A stretch of 64,000 nt of DNA from Corynebacterium kalidii (lineage in GTDB: Bacteria; Actinomycetota; Actinomycetes; Mycobacteriales; Mycobacteriaceae). Positions 8,878-17,666 of this stretch are shown here, one piece after another. Position numbers and translations under genes: made by a program. Where the stretch lies: assembly GCF_022869005.1 (NCBI RefSeq), contig NZ_JALIEA010000006.1:1-64000 (forward strand), written 5' to 3'. Under the pieces are notes generated by a model, which was given only the letters and a program-made list of their open reading frames with translations, did no database searches and was not told the DNA's origin. Position 1 is the first letter of the stretch. Each line of letters opens with the position of its first letter.

Positions 8878-8943
8878 CTGTGCCCGGATGCGGTGCGGGA
8901 CGGAGGTTGCCGTCCGACCGTGGGGTGCCCCGCGTGCAGCTGG

Positions 8944-8976
8944 GCCCGCCACCGGGGAGTGTTCCCTGTGGCGGGC
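8944..8976. terminator. Long GC hairpin
   Basis: GCCCGCCAC (8944-8952) pairs with GTGGCGGGC (8968-8976); inside, GGGGA and TTCCC can extend the stem, leaving a GTG loop. No clean T-run follows. It may be a terminator or part of a structured RNA. Confidence 0.45.
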
Positions 8977-9369
8977 TCGACTGTTTCTCATGTACCGCAC
9001 CGCCGGGGTCGTGGGGGAGAGGCTCCGGGCGTTTTCCACGCGGAAGGCACCATCGGAGAGAGGAGAGGGGGGACGGTGCGACGTGGGCGTTGAGGGGTGC
9101 TGTACCCGGGGTGGCCGACGGTGGGCTGTTGAGTTGTATGCCAGGTCAGGGACCGGGTTCCCGGCCGCCCCGTTGCTGGCGTGCCATGAAGATAGGCAGG
9201 CCACCTGGCCATCTGCAATGGCGGTCGACGTGCCGTGGGGGTGGCCACCTGGCTACCCTGCTGGCGTCCCCCGAGAATCGTGACAGCATACACCCAGTAC
9301 AGGTGCACTATCGTTTCTGTTCCGCGTGTGTTACGTTCGGACGGGCGGGCTGTCGCCCGGGGGTGGAAA

Positions 9370-9415
9370 TTCAGCAAGCATATGCTTAACTTACTTTCTT
9401 AACATGCTGTGTGAA
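9370..9415. promoter_or_regulatory. AT-rich palindromic patch
   Basis: The perfect palindrome AAGCATATGCTT (9376-9387) is followed by two TTAAC copies, and a wider symmetry TTCA-N3-AGCAT ... ATGCT-N3-TGAA spans 9370-9415. It stands out from the GC-rich surroundings about 110 bp upstream of the MFS start, a plausible place for a repressor site. Inferred. Confidence 0.4.
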
Positions 9416-9526
9416 TGTCGGGGACCCCGCCCGCTGCCGGGTGTTTTACGTCCTTACCCTGGGTCTGGGACGGCTCCCGGGGAGTTGGGTCAAGGGTGGC
9501 CTTTTCACCTCCGATACAGTTAGAGG

Positions 9527-11182
9527 ATGACTGAGAACACCCCGGCGCCCACTCCGGCGTCACCACGACGCACCGCCGGCCGCCACCGGCGACCCGCCCC
9601 GCGTCCCGTGGGCTGGAGTCTCACCGTGGCGGCCCTGTCGACGGTGATGATGACCATCGACATCACCATCGTCCTCGTCGCCCTTCCGGCGATCACCGCG
9701 GACCTCGGACTGTCCCTGTCCGGTGCGCAGTGGGTCATCAACGCCTACAGCCTGACCTTCGCCTCCCTCCTGCTCGCCGCGGCGAGCCTGTCGGACATCA
9801 TCGGACGCAGACGCATCTTCCTCATCGGCCACGTCCTGTTCCTCGGGGCGTCGATCGGCTGCGTGCTCACCGGCACCGAGGCCGGCATCATCGGCTTCCG
9901 CGCACTGCAGGGCGCCGGCGGGGCGTTGGTCTTCGGCACCTGCACCCCGTTGCTCGCCGACGCCTTCGACCAGGACGACCCGACATCCTCAGCGAAGCGC
10001 ACTCGCGCCGTCGCGGCGATGATGGGCATCGGTGGTGCCGCGAGCGCCTTCGGCCCACTGGTCGGCGGACTGCTCGTCGAGACCGGCACCTGGGAGTGGA
10101 TCTTCGCGATCAACATCCCGATCGGCATCCTCGTCATGGTCGCCACCCTGGTGTTCATCCCCGACCTGCACCGGCAGGAACGGGAGGCGCGCCGGGCCGC
10201 GGGGGCGGTGGGTGCTCCGGGCACTACGGGCGCCGCCGGTGCCGTGCGTGGCGCCCGGATCTCCCCGTGGGCGATCGTGCTGATCATCGTCTCGCTGGTG
10301 CTGGTCAACTACGGCATCATCGACGGGCAGGAGCAGGGGTGGACCAGCGAGATCATCATCGCCGCGCTGACCGCCGGCATCCTGCTGTTCATCGCCCTGA
10401 TCCTGTTCGAGCTCTCCAAGCGTGACCGTGCGATGGTCGACTTCCGGCTGTTCCGGATCCCCTCGTTCTCCACCGTCACCTTCAACGCCTTCGCCTCCCG
10501 CATGTTCAGCTTCGGGATGATGCCCTTCCTCATCCTGTGGCTCGCCGGCCAGCTGGGGCTGTCCGCCCTGGAGATCGGCTACGTCTCCAGCGCGCTGGCG
10601 GTGCCGATGGTGCTCTTCTCGGCGGCGGGGATCGCCCTGGTGCGCTGGGTGCCGGTCGGTGTGGTCCAGGCGGTGGGCATGCTGGTCGTCGCCGGTGGGC
10701 TGATGCTGGGCCTGGTGATGGACGTCGACTCCGGGTGGGCGGACCTGCTGCCGATGTACCTGGTGCTCGGCGCGGGGACCGGGCTGATGCTGCCGCACGT
10801 GATGTCCCTGGCGGTGGCGGTGGTGCCGTCCGAGCGCACCGGCATGGCCACCGGGCTGGCGAACACCGCCCTGCCGCTGGGTACCGCTTTCGGCGTGGCG
10901 GTCTACGGGGCGTACCTGTCGGACCGGGTGAACGCGGGCATCGACGGGATGCAGTTCCCGCCCGCGATGCCGCCGGCGATGGAGAGCCAGCTCCGTCAGG
11001 CGGCTGAGGGCGGACTGTTCCAGGAGATCGCCCAGAGGTCCCCGACCTTCGCCGAGGAGACCCTCGGCTTCTTCATCGACGGCTTGCACGGCATCTTCAT
11101 CATCGCCGCGGTCCTGGCGGTGGTCGGTGCCGTCGCCAGCGTGGTCTTCATCCGCGGCAAGGACGGCACGGGGACGAAGTAG
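9527..11182 (+). CDS. MFS multidrug exporter, DHA2 (14-helix) type
   Basis: A 551-residue transporter. After a Pro/Arg-rich cytoplasmic N-terminus (about 30 residues) come 14 predicted membrane helices. Helix 1 contains the family pattern TIDITIVLVALPAI, followed by QWVINAYSLTFASLLL and the loop 2-3 motif SDIIGRRRIFLIG. A linker rich in Gly/Ala (about residues 215-243) separates the halves. Members export drugs, dyes or metabolites using the proton gradient; the substrate cannot be read from sequence. TACAGT at 9515-9520 lies 6 bases before the ATG, suggesting a leaderless mRNA. No regulator is adjacent, but a palindromic patch lies upstream. It converges on the DsbA-family gene. Confidence 0.9.
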   Translation: MTENTPAPTPASPRRTAGRHRRPAPRPVGWSLTVAALSTVMMTIDITIVLVALPAITADLGLSLSGAQWVINAYSLTFASLLLAAASLSDIIGRRRIFLIGHVLFLGASIGCVLTGTEAGIIGFRALQGAGGALVFGTCTPLLADAFDQDDPTSSAKRTRAVAAMMGIGGAASAFGPLVGGLLVETGTWEWIFAINIPIGILVMVATLVFIPDLHRQEREARRAAGAVGAPGTTGAAGAVRGARISPWAIVLIIVSLVLVNYGIIDGQEQGWTSEIIIAALTAGILLFIALILFELSKRDRAMVDFRLFRIPSFSTVTFNAFASRMFSFGMMPFLILWLAGQLGLSALEIGYVSSALAVPMVLFSAAGIALVRWVPVGVVQAVGMLVVAGGLMLGLVMDVDSGWADLLPMYLVLGAGTGLMLPHVMSLAVAVVPSERTGMATGLANTALPLGTAFGVAVYGAYLSDRVNAGIDGMQFPPAMPPAMESQLRQAAEGGLFQEIAQRSPTFAEETLGFFIDGLHGIFIIAAVLAVVGAVASVVFIRGKDGTGTK

Positions 11183-11201
11183 CCGTCACGGGGGCAGGGG
11201 G

Positions 11202-11933
11202 TTACACCGGGCAGCCGTCCGGTCCGCAGGCCCCGCCGTCGCGGGCACCCGGGACGGTCGGCAGCGTGGTCGGCGCCGGATGCGAGCGTTCCCACTGCTG
11301 CTCGAGCGCCCGGGTGAAGACCTCCACCGGCTGGGCACCGGGGACGGCGAGTTCCATGTCGAGTACGAAGGTGGGCACAGAGTTCAGCCCGAGCGAGGAC
11401 GCACGCCGGACGTCGTCCCTGACCGTGGGGATCCGTGACCCGGACTCCAGCTCGGCGGTGACGGCGTCGGCGTCCAGCCCGGCCTCGACACCGATGCGGG
11501 TCAGCACGTCCGCCGATCCGATGTCCTCACCGTCCTCGAAATGGGCCCGGAACAGGGCCTCCTCCACGGTGTCGACGGCGGCGGTGGAGCCCTCCCCGCC
11601 GGTCTCCTTCGCCAGCTGGATCAGCTGGTGCGCCTTCATCGAATTGGCGACGACGAGTGCGTCGAAGTCGTACTCCAGGCCCTCGGCGGCGGCCTGCTCC
11701 GCGACGTGGCCGAACATCTGGCGGACCTGGTCGACGGGCATCCCCTTGGAGGCGGCGAGGTACTCCGCCTCCGACCGGTCGTCGTGGTCGGGCAACGTCG
11801 GGTCGAGCTGGTAGGAGTGCCAGGTGACGGTCACCTCGTCGCGGTGGGGGAATGCCGCGAGGGCGGACTCGAACCGGCGTTTGCCGATGTAGCACCAGGG
11901 GCAGGCGACGTCGGACCAGATGTCGATGTTCAT
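11202..11933 (-). CDS. DsbA-family oxidoreductase (FrnE-like)
   Basis: A 243-residue cytoplasmic thioredoxin-fold protein with the active site CPWC at residues 11-14, directly after strand 1 (NIDIWSDVA), and the cis-Pro loop LNSVPTFVLD near residue 190. The architecture matches the FrnE/DsbA-like group (2-hydroxychromene-2-carboxylate isomerase/DsbA-like thioredoxin). No signal peptide, so it probably acts on thiols in the cytosol. The extra C-terminal Cys pair (GACGPDGCPV) at the end is unusual and could bind metal or form a disulfide. The upstream region contains an AT-rich promoter-like stretch and the 12033-12047 palindrome. Confidence 0.88.
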   Translation of the reverse strand: MNIDIWSDVACPWCYIGKRRFESALAAFPHRDEVTVTWHSYQLDPTLPDHDDRSEAEYLAASKGMPVDQVRQMFGHVAEQAAAEGLEYDFDALVVANSMKAHQLIQLAKETGGEGSTAAVDTVEEALFRAHFEDGEDIGSADVLTRIGVEAGLDADAVTAELESGSRIPTVRDDVRRASSLGLNSVPTFVLDMELAVPGAQPVEVFTRALEQQWERSHPAPTTLPTVPGARDGGACGPDGCPV

Positions 11934-12032
11934 GGTCCGGTCAACACGCGTGCCTGGGCGGGTATTCCGTCGGCCCGGCGGTCATCGCACCCCATAACCA
12001 TCTTAACAATGCAAAAGCCCAGGTCATATTTA

Positions 12033-12047
12033 CAGAAGAGTCTTCTG
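12033..12047. promoter_or_regulatory. Perfect 15-bp palindrome upstream of the DsbA-family gene
   Basis: CAGAAGA-G-TCTTCTG lies 100 bp before the DsbA-like gene and 90 bp after the end of putA. It adjoins an AT-rich stretch with TAAATAT on the minus strand, so it could be an operator near the leftward promoter, or a hairpin ending putA transcription. Confidence 0.4.
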
Positions 12048-12138
12048 GGGTGCGAAGGTGCCGGAAGCAGCGCGGCGGCGCGGCGGGCCCCGCCAAACCC
12101 AGCCCAGGACCAGCCCAGGCCGGGCCACCCGGATCGCC

Positions 12139-15100
12139 CTACCCGCGCCGGATCTCGTCGGCCAGGGCGTGGAACTCGGTGCTCGGGTTGCCGAAGCGGT
12201 GCAGCGTCATGGACACGGCCTGCTCCTTGAGCCACAGGCGCAGCTCGACCCGACCCGAGGCGGTGACCTCGTCGTCGAGCAGGCAGACCTCGGGCCGGTC
12301 GGCGAGCTTCTCCAGCGTCTCGGGGTTCCGGGTGCCGATGACACGCACGCGGGCGCCGACACCGTCGTCGAGGACACCGGCGGACAGCCGCGTCGCGAAG
12401 GAGTCGTCGTCGGCGGTGACCTGCTGCTCGCCGACGCCCAGTCGGGGCGAGACGGCCAGCACGTCGGTGACCTCGGGGCTCACCGCGGGGTCGACGACGA
12501 CCCGGACGGGGGAGCCGGCACGGTGGGCGGCGACGACGGCGCGGGCGACCTCGACGGGGCGGGCGTCCGCACTGACCCGCAGCACCATGTGGGCGGGCCG
12601 GTAGCGGAAGATGTTCGCTTCGGCGGTGAGGCCGGTGACGTCACGCGGGGTGCCGAACTCGGTCTCCCAGGCGCTGAGGTCGGACCGGGCGGCCTCGGCG
12701 AGCCAGGCGGCGTCGGCGTCGGACAGTGCGCCGTTGCGCTGCAGTTCGGCGATGTACCCGTCGACCGGCGCGGAGCCGGTGGGGGCGACGTCGGCGGGGA
12801 CGGTGGTGTCGTCGGCCCAGCTGCCCATGAGCATCACGTAGTTCGGGCCGCCGGCCTTGGAGCCCAGGCCCACGGAGGACTGCTTCCAGCCGCCGAAGGA
12901 CTGGCGCTGGACGATGGCGCCGGTGATGCCGCGGTTGACGTAGGCGTTGCCGACCTCGATGCGCTCCACCCAGGTGCGCACCTCGGCGGGGTCGAGGCTC
13001 TGGATGCCGCCGGTCAGCCCGAAGTCGGTGGCGTTCTGCAGTGCGAGGGCCTCGTCCAGGTCCTCGGCCTTCATCAGGCCCAGGACAGGGCCGAAGACCT
13101 CGGTGAGGTGGAAGAAGGAGCCGGGCTTCACGCCGTCCTTGATGCCGGGGGACCACAGGCGGCCGGAGTCGTCGAGCTGGCGCGGCTTGAGCAGCCACGT
13201 CTCGCCGTCCTCCAGGGTGGTCAGGGCGCGCTCGAGCTTGTCGCTGGGCAGCTCGGTGAGCGGGCCCATGTCGGCGCGCATGGTGGTGGGCCAGTCGACG
13301 ATCATCGAGGACGCGGCGTCGACGAGCTGGCGGCGGAAGCGCTCCGAGGAGTACACGCTGCCCACGAGGATGCCCAGGGACGCCGCGGAGCACTTCTGGC
13401 CGGCGTGGCCGAATGCGGAGTACACCATGTCGGCCACGGCGAGGTCACGGTCGGCGGCGGGGGTGACGATGATGCCGTTCTTGCCGGAGGTCTCGGCGTT
13501 GATCTTGAGCTCGGGGCGCCAGGACTCGAACATCGCGGCGGTCTCGGAGGCGCCGGTGAGGATCACGCGGTCCACCGACGGGTGGCTGACGAGGCTGCGT
13601 CCGGCGGTGCGGTCGGCCGGGTAGACGCCACGCAGGACGTCGCGGGGCACACCGGCGTCCCACAGGGCGTCCAGGATGGCCATGGAGCAGTGCGGGGTCG
13701 GCTTCGACGGCTTGTGGATCACCGCGGCACCGGCGGCGAGCGCGGCGAAGGTGGAGCCGGCGGGGATGGCCAGCGGGAAGTTCCACGGCGGGGTGACCAG
13801 GACGACCTTGTCCGGGGTGAAGCTGGCGTTGTCGACCTCCTCGAGCTCCAGGGCGTAGTGCGCGTAGTAGCGGGCGAAGTCGATGGCCTCGGAGATCTCG
13901 GTGTCGGCCTGGGAGACGGCCTTGCCGACTTCGGCGGCGGCGATCGAGATCAGGTGGCCGCGTCGGGCGGCGAGCAGGTCGGCGGTGCGGTAGAGGATCG
14001 CGGCCCGTTCGGCGGCGGGCACGGCGGCCCAGTCGGCGGCGGCGTCGTGGGTGGAGGTGACGAGGGCGTCGACCTCGTCGTCGGCGACGATGACCGGTGC
14101 GGTCTGGGCGTCCAGCCAGCCGTCGGTGGCGGAGGTGGCGATGGCGTCCGCGGCCCAGGCCTGGTTGGCGGGCAGCGACGGGTCGGTGTCCGGCTCGTTG
14201 TGGAAGACGGGCAGGCCGGAGGTGTAGGACGCGGCGAGCTCGTCGGAGGACGGCTCGACCTCGGTCGCGCGGTTCTGGCGGTGGTTCGGCAGCGGGGCGG
14301 TGTAGCCGTTCTCCTCCATCAGTTCGCCGAGGTCGTCCAGGGAGGAGCGGAAGCGGGCCTCTTCGCGACGGAAGATCGCGTTGCCGGGCTCCAGGTCGAA
14401 GATCCCGGACATGAAGTTGGCGCTGGCGGCGTTCTCCTCCAGGCGGCGCACCAGGTAGGAGATGGCGACGTCGAACTCCTGGGGGCGCACGGCGGGGACG
14501 TAGAGCAGCAGCTGTCCGACGTCGGAGCTCACTGCCTCGGCCTGCTCGGTGGCCATGCCCTGCAGCATCTCGAACTCGACGCGGTCGGAGACGCCGCGCT
14601 CCACGGAGAGCAGGTGGGCGAAGGCGATGTCGAAGAGGTTGTGGCCGGCCACGCCGAGGCGCAGTCCACGCATGTTCTCCGGGTGCATGGTCCAGTCGAG
14701 CACGAGCTTGTAGTTGGCGTCGGTGGCCTGCTTGGATCCGCAGGTGGTGACGGGCCAGTCGGCGACCTCGGCGTGCACGGTCTCCATCGCCAGGTTGGCG
14801 CCCTTGACCAGGCGGACCTTGATGCCGGCACCGCCGTCGGCGACGCGCTGGTCGGCGAAGGCGGCGAGCTCCTGGATCGCGCCGAGCGCGTCGGGGAGGT
14901 AGGCCTGCAGGACGATGCCGGCCTCGAGGTTCTTCGTCTCCGGCAGACTGAGCAGGCGGCGGAAGACGGCGATGGTCAGGGTGAGGTCGCGGTACTCCTC
15001 CATGTCCAGGTTGATGAACTTGGAGCCCTTCGGCGCGCGGGCGGCCTCGATGTAGAGCGGGGTGAGTCGTCCGACGATGTAGTCGACGGTGTCGTCGAAG

Positions 15101-15762
15101 CCCCAGAGGCTGATGCGCGAGGCGATGGAGGACGCCTTGATGGAGACGTAGTCGACGTCCTTCCGGGCGAGCAGGCGGCGGGTCTCCTCGAGGTGGTTGT
15201 CGGCCTCCTTCTCGCCGAGCACGGCCTCGCCGAGGAGGTTGATGTTGAGGCGGTGTCCGCCGGCGGTGAGTTCGGCGACGGCCTTGCCCAGCTTGTTGTC
15301 GCGGGCGTCGACGATCATGTGGCCGACCATCGACCGGATCCGGTGGCGGGCGGCGGGCACCACGACCTGCGGGATGACCGGGGCCAGCGCGGAGCCCATC
15401 CGGATCTGCGCCTTGTCCAGGGCGCTGAGGGTGTCGGGCATGATGGTGCCGAGTTCGGCGAGGGCCCGTCCGGCGGCGCGCTGGTCCTCGGTGCGCACGA
15501 CGCGGTCGACGAAGCCGACGGTGAAGTCGAGGCCGTTGGGGTCGGAGAGCACGGCGGAGAGGCGCTCGGCGGAGGGGTTGGTCTTCACGTCGGAGGCGCG
15601 GCTGGCGTTGAGCCAGGCCGTGACCTTGGCGACGGCGGCGTCGGCCAGCGGGGCGAGGTGGTCGGTCGTGACGCCGGCGTGCCCGTCCGCCGTCTTCACG
15701 GTATTCGCAGTCGAGCCTGTGGTGGTCGTCGCCTTGTCAGCTGCGGGGTCCGCGGTCGTCAT
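12139..15762 (-). CDS. putA: Bifunctional proline dehydrogenase / glutamate-semialdehyde dehydrogenase
   Basis: A 1207-residue enzyme that oxidises proline to pyrroline-5-carboxylate (FAD domain) and then to glutamate (NAD-dependent aldehyde dehydrogenase). The PRODH barrel occupies roughly residues 120-480 with YVSIKASSIASRI and the flavin-contact region GIKVRLVKGANL. The ALDH module (about 530-1030) has VTPPWNFPLAIPAG, the glutamate motif and the catalytic Cys in HAGQKCSAASLGI. A further C-terminal segment follows. There is no N-terminal ribbon-helix-helix domain, so this PutA should not repress itself; the divergent regulator at 15929 probably does the control. The start at 15762 is set by AGGAGG just upstream; a longer in-frame start at 15810 has weaker support. 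Confidence 0.95.
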   Translation of the reverse strand: MTTADPAADKATTTTGSTANTVKTADGHAGVTTDHLAPLADAAVAKVTAWLNASRASDVKTNPSAERLSAVLSDPNGLDFTVGFVDRVVRTEDQRAAGRALAELGTIMPDTLSALDKAQIRMGSALAPVIPQVVVPAARHRIRSMVGHMIVDARDNKLGKAVAELTAGGHRLNINLLGEAVLGEKEADNHLEETRRLLARKDVDYVSIKASSIASRISLWGFDDTVDYIVGRLTPLYIEAARAPKGSKFINLDMEEYRDLTLTIAVFRRLLSLPETKNLEAGIVLQAYLPDALGAIQELAAFADQRVADGGAGIKVRLVKGANLAMETVHAEVADWPVTTCGSKQATDANYKLVLDWTMHPENMRGLRLGVAGHNLFDIAFAHLLSVERGVSDRVEFEMLQGMATEQAEAVSSDVGQLLLYVPAVRPQEFDVAISYLVRRLEENAASANFMSGIFDLEPGNAIFRREEARFRSSLDDLGELMEENGYTAPLPNHRQNRATEVEPSSDELAASYTSGLPVFHNEPDTDPSLPANQAWAADAIATSATDGWLDAQTAPVIVADDEVDALVTSTHDAAADWAAVPAAERAAILYRTADLLAARRGHLISIAAAEVGKAVSQADTEISEAIDFARYYAHYALELEEVDNASFTPDKVVLVTPPWNFPLAIPAGSTFAALAAGAAVIHKPSKPTPHCSMAILDALWDAGVPRDVLRGVYPADRTAGRSLVSHPSVDRVILTGASETAAMFESWRPELKINAETSGKNGIIVTPAADRDLAVADMVYSAFGHAGQKCSAASLGILVGSVYSSERFRRQLVDAASSMIVDWPTTMRADMGPLTELPSDKLERALTTLEDGETWLLKPRQLDDSGRLWSPGIKDGVKPGSFFHLTEVFGPVLGLMKAEDLDEALALQNATDFGLTGGIQSLDPAEVRTWVERIEVGNAYVNRGITGAIVQRQSFGGWKQSSVGLGSKAGGPNYVMLMGSWADDTTVPADVAPTGSAPVDGYIAELQRNGALSDADAAWLAEAARSDLSAWETEFGTPRDVTGLTAEANIFRYRPAHMVLRVSADARPVEVARAVVAAHRAGSPVRVVVDPAVSPEVTDVLAVSPRLGVGEQQVTADDDSFATRLSAGVLDDGVGARVRVIGTRNPETLEKLADRPEVCLLDDEVTASGRVELRLWLKEQAVSMTLHRFGNPSTEFHALADEIRRG

Positions 15763-15811
15763 GGTTGTCCTCCTCGGAAGTCGTCGTGATCTGTCGTGAT
15801 CGGTTTCCACT

Positions 15812-15828
15812 GATACTGGTCGAGTATC
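15812..15828. promoter_or_regulatory. Inverted repeat in the putA promoter region
   Basis: GATACT-N5-AGTATC is a perfect inverted repeat 50 bp upstream of putA. Next to it, TGTCGTGATC-like direct repeats occur at about 15783-15802. Candidate operator for putA; inferred. Confidence 0.42.
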
Positions 15829-15877
15829 GCCGCTATGTCCGCATCGCGGGGAGCCCCAGTTCCGGCGGCAGCGCTAC

Positions 15878-15889
15878 TTTGAGTCAAAA
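15878..15889. promoter_or_regulatory. TTTGAGTCAAAA element between putA and its regulator
   Basis: The near-symmetric TTTGAGTCAAAA lies between the divergent genes. A close reverse match, TTTTGACTCGAA, occurs inside the regulator gene near 16642-16653, just where its sequence passes from the first to the second DNA-binding half. Two related sites in one locus suggest autoregulation; inferred. Confidence 0.42.
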
Positions 15890-15928
15890 ATGTCGTGTGT
15901 GGGGTGAATGCTGTGGCACGATGTGTCC

Positions 15929-17401
15929 ATGACCCAGGACCAGGCCCCCGTCGACGCGGGCACCGCCGACACGGATGAGGCACCGCGGCGGGGGCGTCCC
16001 CGGATCCAGGAGGTGGCCGACGAGATCGTCGCCGGTGTCCTCGCGACGGCGGGTCCCCGCGTCGGCGGCCGTGACTACTCCACCCGCCGTATCGCGTTGA
16101 TGACGGGGTTGAGTCAGCCCGTGGTCAGTCGGGCGATGCGGCGGATCCGCGCGGGCGCGGCCGAGTCGGTGACGGACCCGGTGACGGATCCGGTGTCCGC
16201 CTCGGGTGGTCTGTGGATGACCGGTTTCCGGGTCGAGTACCCGCGGGTGACCCTCCTCTTCGAGGACCGGGGTGCGGCCGACCGGGACGCCCGCAGCGGG
16301 GAGCGTCAGGCGTCGGCGCGGCGGGCGACGTCGTTGATGGCGGCGCTGCGCGTCGCGGGGGTCTCGGGGTGGCCGCAGAGTCAGGCGACGTTCGACGCCG
16401 GTGACGAGAACCCGGCCGCCGGTGTCGTCCGGGTGATGTGGGAACCCGGGGGACAGAGCTGGGACGGCTTCCTCGGCCAGCTCTCCGCCGTCCTGGACGC
16501 GTGCGCGCCCACGGTCGACGCGATACCCGGTGACCTGCTCGCACAGGTGTCCGTCGCGGTGGGCCACGGGCTGCACGGACTGCAGTGGGAGCGGGCCGAA
16601 TCCGGGGCGCCCGGGGCACGTCGGACGAAAATCGACGCGGATTTTGACTCGAACTACTTATCTCTGGCGGAGTACCCGCCGCCGACCAACGCCCGGGCGG
16701 GTGCGACACCGAGACATCTGCAGAACGAACTCTCGGTCACCGAGCAGATCGCGATCGCCCTGCGTAAGGAGATCATGAACGCCGGGTTCCGGCCCGGCGA
16801 CCGGGTGACCAGCACCCGGTTGGCGAAGCACATGGAGATCCCGGTCTCCGCCGTCCGGTCGGCGATGCGCCGGATGGTGGACGACGGGCTGCTCACCGCG
16901 TCCGGCGGAGCCTTCGCCCTGCCACTGGTCACCGGCAGCGACATCATCGACCTGTACGCGGCCCGGCTGCAGGTCGGTCGGGTGCTGCTGCGCGCGTGTT
17001 CGGGCCGCTCGCGTCAGCAGATGCTGGCACCCCAGCTGGCGCTCCGGGCGGTGGTGGCCGCGGCCGAACACGGCACCGCCTCCGACGTGGACGGCGCGGA
17101 CCTGCACTTCCAGCAGACCCTCGCCGACGCCAGCGGGTTGCCGCAGTCGTCACGGGTGTTCCACGCGCTCACGCTGCGCCTGCGCATGTTCATCTCGGTG
17201 CTGCAGCTCGACTACACCCCGGCGGTGCGCCGCATCGTCGGCGACGACCGCTACATCCTCAACGCCCTGTTGTCCGGGAACGTCGACGGGGCGCTGAAGG
17301 TGTGGCGGGCGAAGCTGGACAACGCGGTCCGCCATATGGCGTACGTGTCGCCGACGACCTTCGACCCCGCGTTGTGGGAGCGTCTGGTGGGGGAGGCCTG
17401 A
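15929..17401 (+). CDS. GntR-family regulator with an extra N-terminal DNA-binding region
   Basis: About 490 residues, twice the usual GntR size. The C-terminal half is a GntR/FCD-type regulator: a winged helix around NELSVTEQIAIALRKEIMN, GDRVTSTRLAKHMEIPVSAVRSAMRRMVDDGLL, then an alpha-helical effector domain (LYAARLQVGRVLLRA ... DLHFQQTLADASG). The first ~250 residues carry another helix-turn-helix-like stretch (RRIALMTGLSQPVVSRAMRRI) and a domain I do not recognise. It is divergent from putA by 166 bp containing two symmetric motifs, so control of proline catabolism is the natural guess. ATG 15929 is preferred; an in-frame ATG at 15908 is possible. No gene symbol can be assigned. Confidence 0.78.
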   Translation: MTQDQAPVDAGTADTDEAPRRGRPRIQEVADEIVAGVLATAGPRVGGRDYSTRRIALMTGLSQPVVSRAMRRIRAGAAESVTDPVTDPVSASGGLWMTGFRVEYPRVTLLFEDRGAADRDARSGERQASARRATSLMAALRVAGVSGWPQSQATFDAGDENPAAGVVRVMWEPGGQSWDGFLGQLSAVLDACAPTVDAIPGDLLAQVSVAVGHGLHGLQWERAESGAPGARRTKIDADFDSNYLSLAEYPPPTNARAGATPRHLQNELSVTEQIAIALRKEIMNAGFRPGDRVTSTRLAKHMEIPVSAVRSAMRRMVDDGLLTASGGAFALPLVTGSDIIDLYAARLQVGRVLLRACSGRSRQQMLAPQLALRAVVAAAEHGTASDVDGADLHFQQTLADASGLPQSSRVFHALTLRLRMFISVLQLDYTPAVRRIVGDDRYILNALLSGNVDGALKVWRAKLDNAVRHMAYVSPTTFDPALWERLVGEA

Positions 17402-17471
17402 GGCGCGGCGGCGGGGACCGGGGGCATGCCGGGAGAATATTAATCATGCCGTAATTCCGTTCCCGGTCGAG

Positions 17472-17498
17472 TATCACGTCCGCAGTACCGTGGTGATA
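17472..17498. promoter_or_regulatory. TATCAC-N15-GTGATA inverted repeat
   Basis: Inverted repeat in the 265-bp leader of the secreted-hydrolase gene, flanked by AT-rich DNA (GAATATTAATCATG at 17436-17449). The spacing fits two helical turns, so it is a plausible operator for the lipid-use operon; inferred. Confidence 0.38.
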
Positions 17499-17666
17499 TG
17501 ACGAATACTTATGACGGACGGCTTTTCTGTGGCCCCCCGAATTGTCGCCGCTGGTCAGCTGCTGGAGTACCGTGACCACGTCCTGCCCCTGAATATCGGG
17601 GAGAATACCGCCTGCCACGGTCTCAATTCTCCCACGGGGCACTATTTCTGCAGGAAAGGTACTCCA

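Larger units (their letters stand above)
8878..9526. other. Gene-free, structured interval
   Basis: About 650 bp without a supportable protein gene. The open frames on both strands have no ribosome site and give Arg/Gly/Pro-rich text typical of GC-rich noncoding DNA. It holds a long hairpin (8944-8976), GGCCACCTGGCC-like symmetric elements near 9200 and 9243, an AT-rich palindromic patch (9370-9415) and the promoter of the MFS gene. A small RNA cannot be excluded. Confidence 0.5.

Noticed and set aside
8838..9389. Open frames on the plus strand after the peptide gene
   Set aside because: No ribosome site, unusual composition, and the start lies inside the terminator region.
12058..15789. Very long open frame (over 1200 codons) opposite putA
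   Set aside because: It reads as Gly/Val/Asp/His-rich text without any domain and is the antisense shadow of putA in GC-rich DNA.
17511..17666. Longer start for the secreted hydrolase
   Set aside because: The extra codons would bury the signal peptide; GTG 17667 has an excellent ribosome site.
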